From Arthrobacter pascens (GTDB lineage: Bacteria > Actinomycetota > Actinomycetes > Actinomycetales > Micrococcaceae): a DNA stretch of 64,000 nucleotides. The number at the start of each line of letters is the position of its first letter. The stretch's first letter is position 1. Positions 1 through 8,031 of the stretch are shown in pieces. The position numbers were made by a program, and so were the translations under genes. The stretch lies in contig NZ_JAUSWY010000001.1 of assembly GCF_030815585.1 (NCBI RefSeq), forward strand, positions 248,001-312,000, written 5' to 3'. The notes under the pieces were generated by a model, which worked only from the letters and a program-made list of their open reading frames with translations, was not told the origin of the DNA and did no database searches.

Positions 1-205
1 TTACACGCATTCGAACATACAGAGCGGTGTGGAGTACAGGGCCAGCTCCGAAGATCCAGTTGCAAGCGGCTTAGGCGCGCTGCCGCGCCGCGTGGAGGGT
101 TTTCCAGATTGGGCGAGAGGACGCTGTTCTTCTCCTGGGGTGAGGCGTACTCTGAGCGGAATCCTGCCCCGGACTTGGGTTCCAGGAGCAAATGGGGAAG
201 GGCGG
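1..205. other. Window edge, no supported gene
   Basis: I see no convincing gene here. The open frames on both strands are antisense or out-of-frame readings of the flank of the small gene that starts at 206 and have no protein-like composition. Confidence 0.5.
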
Positions 206-484
206 ATGAGCGAGATGACACTCAAAGAAGAGTGGGAACGGCTTGATTCTGAGACGCGCCAGTGGCTCCTGGCCAATCCGGGATGCGTGCTGGTGCCGCG
301 CACCGTCACCGCCCGGATAAAACAGGAGTCCGTCAGCCGCATCGAAGTCGACGACCACGGCCAGATGATGCTTTCCCGTGAGGATCTCGATTTCATCCGC
401 GAAAAAGGAGCTGACGCGGACGCGGGCCAAGGCAGTGTGGATTTCCGGTTCTTCGATGCAACACAGCCCCGAACGCCCGACTAA
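206..484 (+). CDS. Conserved hypothetical protein, 92 aa
   Basis: A small acidic soluble protein with no signal peptide or membrane segment. The frame is open further upstream, but the ATG at 206 is the likely start: the protein then opens MSEMTLKEEWERLD, and the upstream extension is low-complexity. The central part (around residues 18-40) reads LLANPGCVLVPRTVTARI, followed by an EVDDHGQ stretch. I recognise the style as a small hypothetical common in Arthrobacter, but I can assign no function. It lies convergent with the Hpt-like gene on the other strand, with a short gap between stops. Confidence 0.65.
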   Translation: MSEMTLKEEWERLDSETRQWLLANPGCVLVPRTVTARIKQESVSRIEVDDHGQMMLSREDLDFIREKGADADAGQGSVDFRFFDATQPRTPD

Positions 485-538
485 AACGTGTGCTTCTACG
501 AGGCAGGCAGAGGTCAGTGCCCTGCAGACGGAGACGCG

Positions 539-952
539 TCAGGTATTGTCTGGCTTCTGCCGTTGATGAGTTTGCAGACGGTGAATAGTTTGCCAGCTGC
601 ACTGCTTAATTCGGATGAAGCGGGCTGCGGCAAGCCGGGGCAGAGCGAGAGCGGGGTCAGCCTCGTCGAGGGTATCTGCACGAATGGACCGTTCCAGGTC
701 CACTGCAAGGCTGGCGAGGCGCTCCGCACCTACCATCTGGCTGGAGGTCTTGAGGCTGAGGACCGCATCCAGGGCACCTGCAAGGTCGCCGGTGGTCAGG
801 GTCAGGCGGAGCCGTTCATTCCTGTGGGGCAGGTATTCGATGAAATCCCGGACGAAGACCTTCCAAACTCCATCGTCATTCAAATCGGCGCGCAGCATCT
901 CCAGCACAGATGAGTCCATAAGAGGCGGTGGGTCGCTGGGCGGCTCGGTCAC
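539..952 (-). CDS. Hpt-domain-like protein lacking the phosphoacceptor histidine
   Basis: 137 aa. The stretch FVRDFIEYLPHRNERLR, then DAVLSLKTSSQMVGAERLA, then DLE follows the four-helix Hpt (histidine phosphotransfer) fold. In active Hpt domains the central motif reads H-S-L-K-G-S-S-x-x-x-G-A. Here the aligned segment is L-S-L-K-T-S-S-Q-M-V-G-A, so leucine sits where the phosphorylated histidine should be. The protein therefore should not relay phosphate in the normal way. It may be a structural binding partner of a receiver or kinase domain. The C-terminal tail is basic and glutamine-rich. No kinase or receiver gene is adjacent. The fold assignment is by pattern recognition; the missing His is directly visible. 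Confidence 0.65.
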   Translation of the reverse strand: MTEPPSDPPPLMDSSVLEMLRADLNDDGVWKVFVRDFIEYLPHRNERLRLTLTTGDLAGALDAVLSLKTSSQMVGAERLASLAVDLERSIRADTLDEADPALALPRLAAARFIRIKQCSWQTIHRLQTHQRQKPDNT

Positions 953-1517
953 GGAAGGTGCCAGCGCTGGAGGGGCTCCCGGTCCACTGTCGAAAGTGGG
1001 ATTCTGGGGAGCCTACTTGAAGCTCCTTCAAGATGGTCTCCGCGACCGCACGGACGTTGACGTTCTGGTGCCCAGACAACTTGGGGATGACCGACTTCAG
1101 CAGTGTGCAGTGCCCCACGAACCTGTCGTTCCATGGCCATACCCCGCGCCTCCCGTCCTCAGCTGGATGCCCACGGATGCCGCGGGTCCTCCCGATCGAC
1201 GTTACGGGGCAGGGGATGGGAGAACACGAGTAATGGGTACTCGCATTTTCTGCTTCTGCTTCCTCATCGTGCTCTGTTTCAGAACAGCTTTGGCACAGGC
1301 GGGGGTTATGAAGAGAGGTGGTAGTAGTCGGAATCGGTGCCGCGAGCCGTCGGCAGCGGGATAGCCCCGATGCTTCGGAGTGTCCCATTTCCAAGGATGC
1401 GGGACGGGGATGTTGTGCTGATGGATGAGAAGCCAACTTTTGTTGGTGGATGCCAGTTTGAGGGGTCCGTGCCCGGTATCGTGCTCATTAGCACTGCAGT
1501 TGAAGGAAAGAAGCGCG
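953..1517. other. Gene-poor stretch with one palindromic repeat
   Basis: About 560 bases between the starts of two divergent genes. It contains the first copy of the 24-bp palindrome (1382-1405) and presumably both promoters. Minus-strand frames here contain a short protein-like patch (around 1010-1140) but lack a credible start or a sustained coding pattern, so I do not call a gene. Confidence 0.45.
1382..1405. repeat. 24-bp dispersed palindrome, copy 1
   Basis: Imperfect inverted repeat with ends GTCCC and GGGAC and core TTCCAAGGA. Identical in length and closely related to copies at 1977, 3140 and 3738. It lies between two divergent genes, so it is not simply a terminator. Confidence 0.7.
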
Positions 1518-1934
1518 ATGACGGAGATTTCCAAGGAGGCGGATCCTTTGACGGGTGACACTGTCCTGTCGCTGGGGCTTCATCCGAGCGCCGTCGACCT
1601 CTCTCAGCATCCAGAGCTAACACAGGAGATGCTGGAGGCTCGGATCGAGGCGGGCGAGGCAGCCATCCGCGAGGCGGGATACGATATCGTGCCTTGCCTA
1701 GTCACCTCGGACCTCGACCAAGCCGAAAAGAGCGTGCGGGAGTGCCTGGCCGTCCGTCCGGTCCAGGTAGTGATGATCGGGGCCGGCCTGCGAATGGCAG
1801 GGGAGCACACCTTGCTGTTCGAGCGCGTTCTCAACTTACTGAATGAGCTGGTACCGGGCGTGGTGTTTTGTTTCAACACCTCACCAGAGACCACCCTCGA
1901 TGCATTGCGCCGGTGGGCGCGCCCTAGCAACTGA
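1518..1934 (+). CDS. Conserved hypothetical protein, 138 aa
   Basis: Start at ATG 1518 is chosen because a purine-rich GAAGGAAAG lies just upstream and the protein then opens MTEISKEADP; the longer frame adds an unlikely N-terminus. The body has a Rossmann-like rhythm: LSLGLHPSAVDLS near residue 20, a long charged helix LEARIEAGEAAIREAGYD, then VVMIGAGLRMAGEHTLLFERVLNLLNE and VVFCFNTSPETTLDALRRW. Similar proteins recur in actinobacteria as hypotheticals, and I know no assigned function. It is the only gene between palindrome copies 1 and 2 and converges on the XRE gene. Confidence 0.7.
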   Translation: MTEISKEADPLTGDTVLSLGLHPSAVDLSQHPELTQEMLEARIEAGEAAIREAGYDIVPCLVTSDLDQAEKSVRECLAVRPVQVVMIGAGLRMAGEHTLLFERVLNLLNELVPGVVFCFNTSPETTLDALRRWARPSN

Positions 1935-1976
1935 GACGGCCTCAGGACTCAATCTAGGAATCTCACCCTCCGGTGT

Positions 1977-2000
1977 GTCCCATTACCAAGGAACTGGGAC
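1977..2000. repeat. 24-bp dispersed palindrome, copy 2
   Basis: GTCCCATTACC then AAGGAACTGGGAC. It lies in the 92-bp gap between convergent genes ending at 1934 (+) and 2027 (-), where it could also form a terminator hairpin. Confidence 0.75.
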
Positions 2001-2026
2001 GAGCGTGCCGTTCGGATGTGCATTGA

Positions 2027-2269
2027 TCAGCTTCCCTCTTGCGAGGTGGTGACGACAAACAATTCACCGACCGAACAGTCGAGAACATCACAGATCGCGG
2101 ACAACGTGGAAAAGCGGATCGCACGCGCCCGGTCGTTTTTCAGCACAGACAGGTTGACGATACTGACGCCTACTCGCTGGCTGAGCTCGGTCAAGGTCAT
2201 GCCCCGGGCCGCGAGGAGCTCATCGAGTCGGCAATGGATTCGCTGCTCTTCATGTGGTGCGGGAGCCAT
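2027..2269 (-). CDS. XRE/Cro-CI (YozG-type) helix-turn-helix regulator
   Basis: An 80-aa single-domain DNA-binding protein. Residues 11-70 form the five-helix XRE fold: RLDELLAARGMTLTELSQRVGVS (helices 1-2), IVNLSVLKNDRARAI (recognition region), then FSTLSAICDVLDCSVGELF. It lacks any effector domain, as usual for YozG-like regulators encoded beside DUF2975 membrane proteins. Its ATG overlaps the TGA of the upstream DUF2975 gene by one base (TGATG), so the two are translationally coupled. The large palindrome at 2904-2942 is the obvious candidate operator for autoregulation. Confidence 0.85.
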   Translation of the reverse strand: MAPAPHEEQRIHCRLDELLAARGMTLTELSQRVGVSIVNLSVLKNDRARAIRFSTLSAICDVLDCSVGELFVVTTSQEGS

Positions 2270-2880
2270 CAGATCAGCCCGTCCAGTTCCAACTGCTGGC
2301 GCCGGCCGGTCTCGAACATGCTCGCGAGAGCGGCAGCGCCGAGTCCAATCGCGATCGGCCACACATTTAGTTCCATGAGGAAGAAGGCCCCCGTTTCCCG
2401 TTCCGGAAGCAATCCGATCCGATCGAGGACCGAGTGGTGGGCAATCGCTTCCATGAAGGGGCCCAGGAGACCCCAGGTCATAACGGCTATGCCCGAGATG
2501 CCGACGGCGCGGGCCAGTTGCTTTCCGAAGCCTGTGCCACGGTAGACGGACCAACTGATCAGGCCCAGAGTCGCTGCGGACAACAGACCGGCAAGACCGC
2601 CCAGGAGTCCTGATCCGAGCAGCAAATAACGCTCAGCCGAAGTAAGGCTGGCCGGCTGCACACCGGCTGTGGCATACGCGGCTTTGATGACTTCACTGTT
2701 GCCCTCACCCAGCGTGGGTGTCACCAGGTTCGTGAGGGGCACATTCAGAAGAGACGTATTCGCCAGCCCGGAGTACACAGCCACGATCGCCGAAACGACG
2801 ATGCTGAGTGCTGCTAGTCCAAAAATGACGGCAAACAGCAAAGCGCCCTTGCGGTCCAAATGAGCAAACGTCGCTGCCAC
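2269..2880 (-). CDS. DUF2975-family membrane protein
   Basis: About 203 aa with four membrane segments: near residues 16-40 (LLFAVIFGLAALSIVVSAIV), 86-115 (LLLGSGLLGGLAGLLSAATLG), 130-150 and a final one beginning NVWPIAIGLGAAALASMF. The C-terminus ETGRRQQLELDGLI matches the R..L..D.EGL ending of DUF2975 proteins. I favour the GTG at 2880, which has GGGGATGG just upstream. An ATG at 2925 also opens the frame but lies inside the 39-bp palindrome and would add a hydrophilic leader. DUF2975 function is unknown; pairing with a small XRE regulator is typical. Confidence 0.75.
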   Translation of the reverse strand: MAATFAHLDRKGALLFAVIFGLAALSIVVSAIVAVYSGLANTSLLNVPLTNLVTPTLGEGNSEVIKAAYATAGVQPASLTSAERYLLLGSGLLGGLAGLLSAATLGLISWSVYRGTGFGKQLARAVGISGIAVMTWGLLGPFMEAIAHHSVLDRIGLLPERETGAFFLMELNVWPIAIGLGAAALASMFETGRRQQLELDGLI

Positions 2881-2903
2881 AGTCCATCCCCAATCCAAGA
2901 TAA

Positions 2904-2942
2904 ATTTATCGTTTGTCGTTAACATAACGACAAACGATAAAT
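2904..2942. promoter_or_regulatory. 39-bp near-perfect palindrome, probable operator
   Basis: Two 18-bp perfectly complementary arms (2904-2921 and 2925-2942) around a 3-base spacer, AT-rich, centred on TATCGTTTGTCGTT and its complement. It sits immediately upstream of the DUF2975 start, where a repressor would block expression. The XRE protein of the same operon is the likely ligand (inference). Confidence 0.7.
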
Positions 2943-3139
2943 ACTTCAAGACGCCTGTGTGGAAGACCGCCATTCCTTACTGAAAGGCACCAGTAGTGCG
3001 CCGAAGTGTGACCTCATTTCGCCTCGGTCGCGGCGGCCACAGCTCCATAGCGTTCCTGTCTGGTTAGGTCCTACACCAACCGGACGTCAGACGAGTACCG
3101 CCAGCGGATCCCGAACGGTGGGAGTGTCCCACCGGGACT

Positions 3140-3163
3140 GTCCCGGTTCCAAGAAAATGGAAC
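3140..3163. repeat. 24-bp dispersed palindrome, copy 3
   Basis: GTCCCGGTTCC then AAGAAAATGGAAC, the most diverged copy. A shorter GTCCC-ACC-GGGAC palindrome precedes it at 3126-3138. It lies 27 bp upstream of the DHFR start in a divergent promoter region. Confidence 0.6.
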
Positions 3164-3190
3164 ACAGGTAAAGATGAGTACAGTGGCCGG

Positions 3191-3706
3191 GTGAGTATCA
3201 AATTGGTCGTTGCACACGACAGAACGAGGGGCATCGGCCGCGCTGGCTCTTTGCCTTGGGATCTCCCCGGAGAAATGAAAAGGCTGTCTGCGCTAACCCG
3301 TCAGACGAAGTCTCAGAGCGGCAGGAATGCCCTCATCATGGGAAGGGCGACCTACCAGTCACTCCCGGATGGTCGGAGACCATTGCCCGGACGCCTACAC
3401 GTGGTCGTCACAAGCCGACCTATCGAGGATGAACGCGTGTTATCTGCCTCAAGCTTGTCGACGGCTTTGGCCGCTGCAGCGGACACCCCAGGTATTGAAG
3501 ATGTGTATATTTTTGGCGGTGCTCGCATCTACGAGCAAGCGTTGAATGCATTGATCCCTGATGAACTCCTGATCTCAGTGATCAACGCAGAGTTCGAATG
3601 CGACACGTTTCTATCCGCCGTACCAGCGGAGTATGTACTGGAGATGTCAGAGAAAGCAATTTACGGCACCACGAGTGTTCGGCACGAAACCTATAGTAAG
3701 GCGTGA
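3191..3706 (+). CDS. Dihydrofolate reductase
   Basis: 171 aa, normal length for bacterial DHFR, which reduces dihydrofolate to tetrahydrofolate with NADPH. Visible signatures: N-terminal LVVAHDRTRGIG, then SLPWDLPGEMKRL with a glutamate at the active-site acid position, NALIMGRATYQSLP (cofactor phosphate region), LHVVVTSRP and EDVYIFGGARIYEQAL (conserved GG). The GTG at 3191 is the only start giving the complete N-terminal strand; an ATG just upstream is out of frame and stops at once. The sequence is divergent from a typical housekeeping actinobacterial FolA, and no thymidylate synthase is adjacent. The gene lies alone between palindrome copies 3 and 4 in slightly AT-richer DNA, suggesting an acquired extra copy. 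Trimethoprim insensitivity is possible but not shown. Confidence 0.88.
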   Translation: MSIKLVVAHDRTRGIGRAGSLPWDLPGEMKRLSALTRQTKSQSGRNALIMGRATYQSLPDGRRPLPGRLHVVVTSRPIEDERVLSASSLSTALAAAADTPGIEDVYIFGGARIYEQALNALIPDELLISVINAEFECDTFLSAVPAEYVLEMSEKAIYGTTSVRHETYSKA

Positions 3707-3737
3707 CACGCCAACCAGATTAGTTCTCTTTGCATTT

Positions 3738-3761
3738 GTTCCACTTCTAAGGAAGTGGGAC
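3738..3761. repeat. 24-bp dispersed palindrome, copy 4
   Basis: GTTCCACTTC-TAA-GGAAGTGGGAC, the most symmetrical copy (nearly all ten flanking bases pair). It begins 31 bp after the DHFR stop. The remaining DNA to 3900 contains nothing else I can identify. Confidence 0.75.
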
Positions 3762-3900
3762 ACAGTTCTGCCTGACGGAGAATAGGTCCGTAGCCATTTA
3801 GTAGATCGGGGACAGCACCGATGGTGTCAGCGGATTTTCTCTATCAAGACATAGAGACCAGCATAAGTGCAGTGGCTCTTGGTCGTGGGCGACACTAGAA

Positions 3901-4395
3901 CTAGATTTCAATACCTTCAAGAATAGCGTCAACAACTTCGTTGATTGGGCGCGCAGTATTGATGGTTATGCCTTCAGGTAAGGCTTCTTTAGTTGCATGT
4001 AAACGCAGTACAAATTCAGTGGTATTGACACTGTCATTCACATCCCAATCATCCGCTGTGCGGCGGTCCAATCTATCCCTGAGTGTTTCGATATCCACGT
4101 CCAATACATATACTTTGTCGAATACGTCTATGAATTTATGCAAGTTCCTTGAACCGCCACAGAAAAAAGCCGCCCCATCTTCCTTATTGGCTACTATCTC
4201 TCTGACTTTATCAACGTCCCATATATGATACTGAAATCCAGGAGCATCTGTTGGCTTTCCCGTTTCAGGGTCGCCCCGATAAGCCAGTTCATCATCACCC
4301 TCAATGGTTTTATACCCGCGTTTTCGAAGTTCGCTAGATACCGAACTTTTGCCCGTGCCCGAACTGCCGCCGATAAGATAATTTCTCTTCGCCAT
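3901..4395 (-). CDS. Small P-loop NTPase / nucleoside-kinase-like protein
   Basis: 164 aa. Walker A is GGSSGTGKSS at residues 9-18, directly after an N-terminal strand NYLI, as in adenylate/shikimate/gluconate-kinase-type folds. Residues near 30 (TIEGDDELAY) resemble an acceptor-binding acidic motif, and near 115 LRDRLDRRTADDWD resembles a lid with arginines. Probably a small-molecule or nucleotide kinase; the substrate is unknown. The DNA is clearly AT-richer than the neighbours, with codons such as ata and tta, indicating recent acquisition. No clear ribosome binding site precedes the ATG. It follows palindrome copy 4 and precedes a truncated gene, so it belongs to the accessory patch. Confidence 0.72.
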   Translation of the reverse strand: MAKRNYLIGGSSGTGKSSVSSELRKRGYKTIEGDDELAYRGDPETGKPTDAPGFQYHIWDVDKVREIVANKEDGAAFFCGGSRNLHKFIDVFDKVYVLDVDIETLRDRLDRRTADDWDVNDSVNTTEFVLRLHATKEALPEGITINTARPINEVVDAILEGIEI

Positions 4396-4502
4396 TGACT
4401 CATTGTACGAAATAGGTCGGTGAACCGTCCCCTCCTCAGAAGAACAAAACCGCTACGCCTACGTAAACTGCAACGCCATCAACGCATAACGATGCCCGAG
4501 TC

Positions 4503-4790
4503 CTAGGCGTCCATTCCGACCTCGGTGATCTTGTCGACGTCGAAGATCGCGATATAGAAGCCCTCTTCGGCCTTGTACTCAAGCGAACCGTAGACGCGGC
4601 CGTCTTTCGTATTGAAGTCCAGGTCGCCGAGGTGGCCGGTGAACCCTTCAACCGTCTCGACGACGTTCCCCTTCACATCGGTCTTGACCAGCATGTCGGT
4701 GAACGAGTGGTAGACGTACCCGTTCTTCTCGGCGATCGCGACGCCTTGAATTTCCTCTTCACGATTTGCGTTTTTTGGATGCTAGCGCTG
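4503..4790 (-). pseudogene. Remnant of a larger conserved gene
   Basis: The frame encodes about 90 residues, including NANREEEIQGVAIAEKNGY, HSFTDMLVKTD, FTGHLGDLDFNTKDGRVYGSLEYK and FYIAIFDVDKI, then stops after VGMDA. This looks like the interior of a longer secreted or beta-propeller-like protein: there is no start codon or signal peptide at its upstream end, which runs into the stop region of the phosphoesterase gene, and it ends abruptly. An internal ATG at 4694 would give only 63 aa. I treat it as a fragment truncated at both ends, left at the edge of the 1.4-4.4 kb accessory patch. The full-length family has no function known to me. Confidence 0.6.
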
Positions 4791-5966
4791 CCGCGGGTCC
4801 AGCGGGAGGGGAACGATGGGCTGGTCATCGGCCGTCAGGTCGATGCCCAGATCTTCTGCGAAAACGATCCGCGTGTCCTTGTAGATCCCGGGGTGGTTTT
4901 CGTCCAGCTCAAAGACACGCGCGCCGCGCAGGCGGTTCCGGTCAGGACCAGGCAGGCCGTAGGCGCCGAATCCTGTTCCAGGTGCGTAGCCGAGTTGAAC
5001 ACCGTAGTAGTTGCCTACATACGTGTTGACGTGATCGTGTCCCACAAAGTATCCGAGCACATCCCCACGCTCCAGGAAGGCATTGAACAGGCCGGAATTG
5101 ATGGGACCGGGGCACTCGTCTTCGTTCCGTTCTCCGACAATATTGTGCTTCTTGGCCGCCCGCGCGTGGTCTGCATCCGTCCGCGAGTCGAGGCTGGCGA
5201 ACCACATGTTGCGGTGTTCATGCAGGGCAATGTGGCCCCACATGAGGGAGGGGATTTTCCTCCCGTATTTTTGCTCGGTTGCGATTGACAGATTCCGGTA
5301 CCACGTGAGCTGGTCCATACGTACCCAGTCCCAGTCCGGGTAGCCCTCGAAGTCCTGCCCATTGATGCTGTCCGGGGCGTACCGGCCGGTGTCGATGAGC
5401 CAGAGGCCAAAGGCCGGAGCCTTCGATCGGGAGGATTGCACCAGCAGCTGCGAGTTGGAGGTGCCGGTGAGGCCCGGCGTGGAGTCAGCATTGACGTTGT
5501 GTTCATAGGTCTGCAGGAACTGGAGCATTTTGGCTTCGGTCATCCCGGTTCGCTCCACCGAGTCTTCATCATGGTTGCCGAAGGTCACGGCCCAGGGGAT
5601 CCGCCTGTGTTCCATGGGCTGGACCACGTGGTTGAGCGCCTGTTTGACCTCTAACTCGGAGTCGCATCCGCCGTTGATCACATCTCCGTTGATGACCACA
5701 AAGTCCGGCTTTTCCGCATCCAGCGTCCGGTCCATGAGTTCGATCGTGCGGCGGTCGGTCTGCTCGTCGTCCTGGGTGTCGTTGAACTGAACAATTTTGA
5801 ATGTGCCGTCCGGGCGGAAGGCCAGGGTGGGCTTTGCTGCCTTCGGGCCAGGTGCTGCTTCACTCCAGGCTCCCGCGGACACTGTGATTCCCAGCGCGCC
5901 AAGCGTTCCGGCGGCAGCCAAAGCGGCCCGTCTGCTGAGGTTGGGCTGGTGGATGCCTGTGGTCAT
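4782..5966 (-). CDS. Tat-exported calcineurin-like metallophosphoesterase
   Basis: 394 aa. The N-terminus LSRRAALAAAGTLGALG is a twin-arginine signal, so the enzyme is exported folded. Metallophosphoesterase motifs in order: FNDTQD near residue 61 (D-x-Q in place of the usual D-x-H, as in the Dcr2/PhoD-like purple acid phosphatase group), NGDVINGG near 96, FGNHDED near 130, WGHIALHEH near 243 and VGHDHVN near 318. These supply a two-metal centre hydrolysing phosphate esters. The sequence ends QPIVPLPLDP. Probably an extracellular phosphatase or phosphodiesterase for phosphate scavenging; the substrate is unknown. It is followed by the gene remnant and preceded by an aldo/keto reductase gene on the same strand, about 120 bp away. 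Confidence 0.88.
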   Translation of the reverse strand: MTTGIHQPNLSRRAALAAAGTLGALGITVSAGAWSEAAPGPKAAKPTLAFRPDGTFKIVQFNDTQDDEQTDRRTIELMDRTLDAEKPDFVVINGDVINGGCDSELEVKQALNHVVQPMEHRRIPWAVTFGNHDEDSVERTGMTEAKMLQFLQTYEHNVNADSTPGLTGTSNSQLLVQSSRSKAPAFGLWLIDTGRYAPDSINGQDFEGYPDWDWVRMDQLTWYRNLSIATEQKYGRKIPSLMWGHIALHEHRNMWFASLDSRTDADHARAAKKHNIVGERNEDECPGPINSGLFNAFLERGDVLGYFVGHDHVNTYVGNYYGVQLGYAPGTGFGAYGLPGPDRNRLRGARVFELDENHPGIYKDTRIVFAEDLGIDLTADDQPIVPLPLDPRQR

Positions 5967-6086
5967 GGTTGCCTCTTTTCGCCGATGCGGCCCCGCTGCA
6001 AGGCCGCTGCTCCATCCAGAGGCTAGAAGACTGAAGCATCCAGCCCTGAAACAGGTGGTGAACGCCGTGCGGCAGAGGCGATGTCT

Positions 6087-7214
<1,128 letters not shown>

Positions 7215-7282
7215 TCATAGCCGCCCTCACAACAATTGTTCGGCGGCGGCGTAGGCTTGTTCCTGCCGGCGACCTCAGGAGG

Positions 7283-7675
7283 ATGAACATGCAGGGGGAC
7301 ACGCTGCAGCAGTACGCCCGGGACCGCGTCGAGGAGCTTCCGGGTGCTGGGTTGGAGCATCCTTTCGGGCCCGACTGGGAGGTGTTCAAGGTCCGCGAGA
7401 AGGTCTTCATGCTGATCACCGACATCACCGGTGAGCCGATCGTGATCGTCAAGGCGGACCCGGAGGACGGCAAAGCGCTCCGCGAGGAGCACGAGGACAT
7501 CACGCCGGGGTACCACATGAACAAGCAGCACTGGATCACCCTGCATCCCGGCGGGGACCTGCAGAAGCGGCTTGTCGATGACCTGGTCACCGAGTCTTAC
7601 CTGCTCGTGGTCGAGAACCTGCCGCACGCGACGCGTCCGGTCGACCCTGAAACGTTCGGCCGGAGGGACCAGTGA
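7283..7675 (+). CDS. MmcQ/YjbR-family protein (first of tandem pair)
   Basis: 130 aa. Start ATG 7283 follows CTCAGGAGG with good spacing; the longer frame upstream is arginine-rich junk. The YjbR/CyaY-like fold can be read: GLEHPFGPDWEVFKVREKVFMLI near residues 20-42, then IVIVKADPEDGKALREEHEDITPGYHMNKQHWITL and LVDDLVTESYLLVV. YjbR proteins have a double-wing motif proposed to bind DNA, but their role is undefined. The stop overlaps the start of the next gene (GTGA), and that gene overlaps rarA, so the three form a tightly coupled operon. The pair of paralogues next to a replication-repair ATPase suggests a DNA-related role (inference). Confidence 0.85.
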   Translation: MNMQGDTLQQYARDRVEELPGAGLEHPFGPDWEVFKVREKVFMLITDITGEPIVIVKADPEDGKALREEHEDITPGYHMNKQHWITLHPGGDLQKRLVDDLVTESYLLVVENLPHATRPVDPETFGRRDQ

Positions 7676-8031
7676 TTCTCTCGGGCGAGCAACTGCAGCA
7701 GCACGCCCGCGACATCGCGGCATCGCTCGATGACGTCACCAATGGGCGCCCGTTCACGCCGCACCTTGATGTGTGGAAAGTGCACGACAGAGTGTTCCTC
7801 ATCGTCACCGACGATGATCCGGACCTGCAGATCGTTACCCTGAAGGTCGACCCGCACCGGGGGGATGCGCTCCGCCGCGACTTCGACACGATCACGATCG
7901 GGCACTACCTCGACAAGCAACACTGGATCTCCATCGGGCCCGGCTCCGGGATCACGAAGCAGCTGATCGGGGACCTGGTGCACGATTCCTACGACCTCGC
8001 CGACGGCCGCCACCGGAAGCAGCGCCCGTGA
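7672..8031 (+). CDS. MmcQ/YjbR-family protein (second of tandem pair)
   Basis: 119 aa, GTG start overlapping the previous stop by four bases. Same domain as its neighbour: GEQLQQHARDIAASL, then RPFTPHLDVWKVHDRVFLIVTD, then VTLKVDPHRGDALRRDFDTITIGHYLDKQHWISIGPGSG and LIGDLVHDSYDLA. Identity to the first copy is moderate, concentrated in the W-K-V and DKQHWI segments, so the duplication is old and the two proteins may form a heteromer. The stop overlaps the rarA GTG by four bases. Confidence 0.85.
   Translation: MILSGEQLQQHARDIAASLDDVTNGRPFTPHLDVWKVHDRVFLIVTDDDPDLQIVTLKVDPHRGDALRRDFDTITIGHYLDKQHWISIGPGSGITKQLIGDLVHDSYDLADGRHRKQRP

Noticed and set aside
953..1436. Minus-strand gene between 876 and 1436
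   Set aside because: A short stretch looks protein-like, but most of the frame is Cys/Ser/His-rich shadow sequence and it overlaps the Hpt-like gene in another frame.
1382..3761. True integron attC sites
   Set aside because: The 24-bp palindromes lack the R'/R'' core (GTTRRRY and RYYYAAC) and the paired L boxes of attC, and no intI is present.
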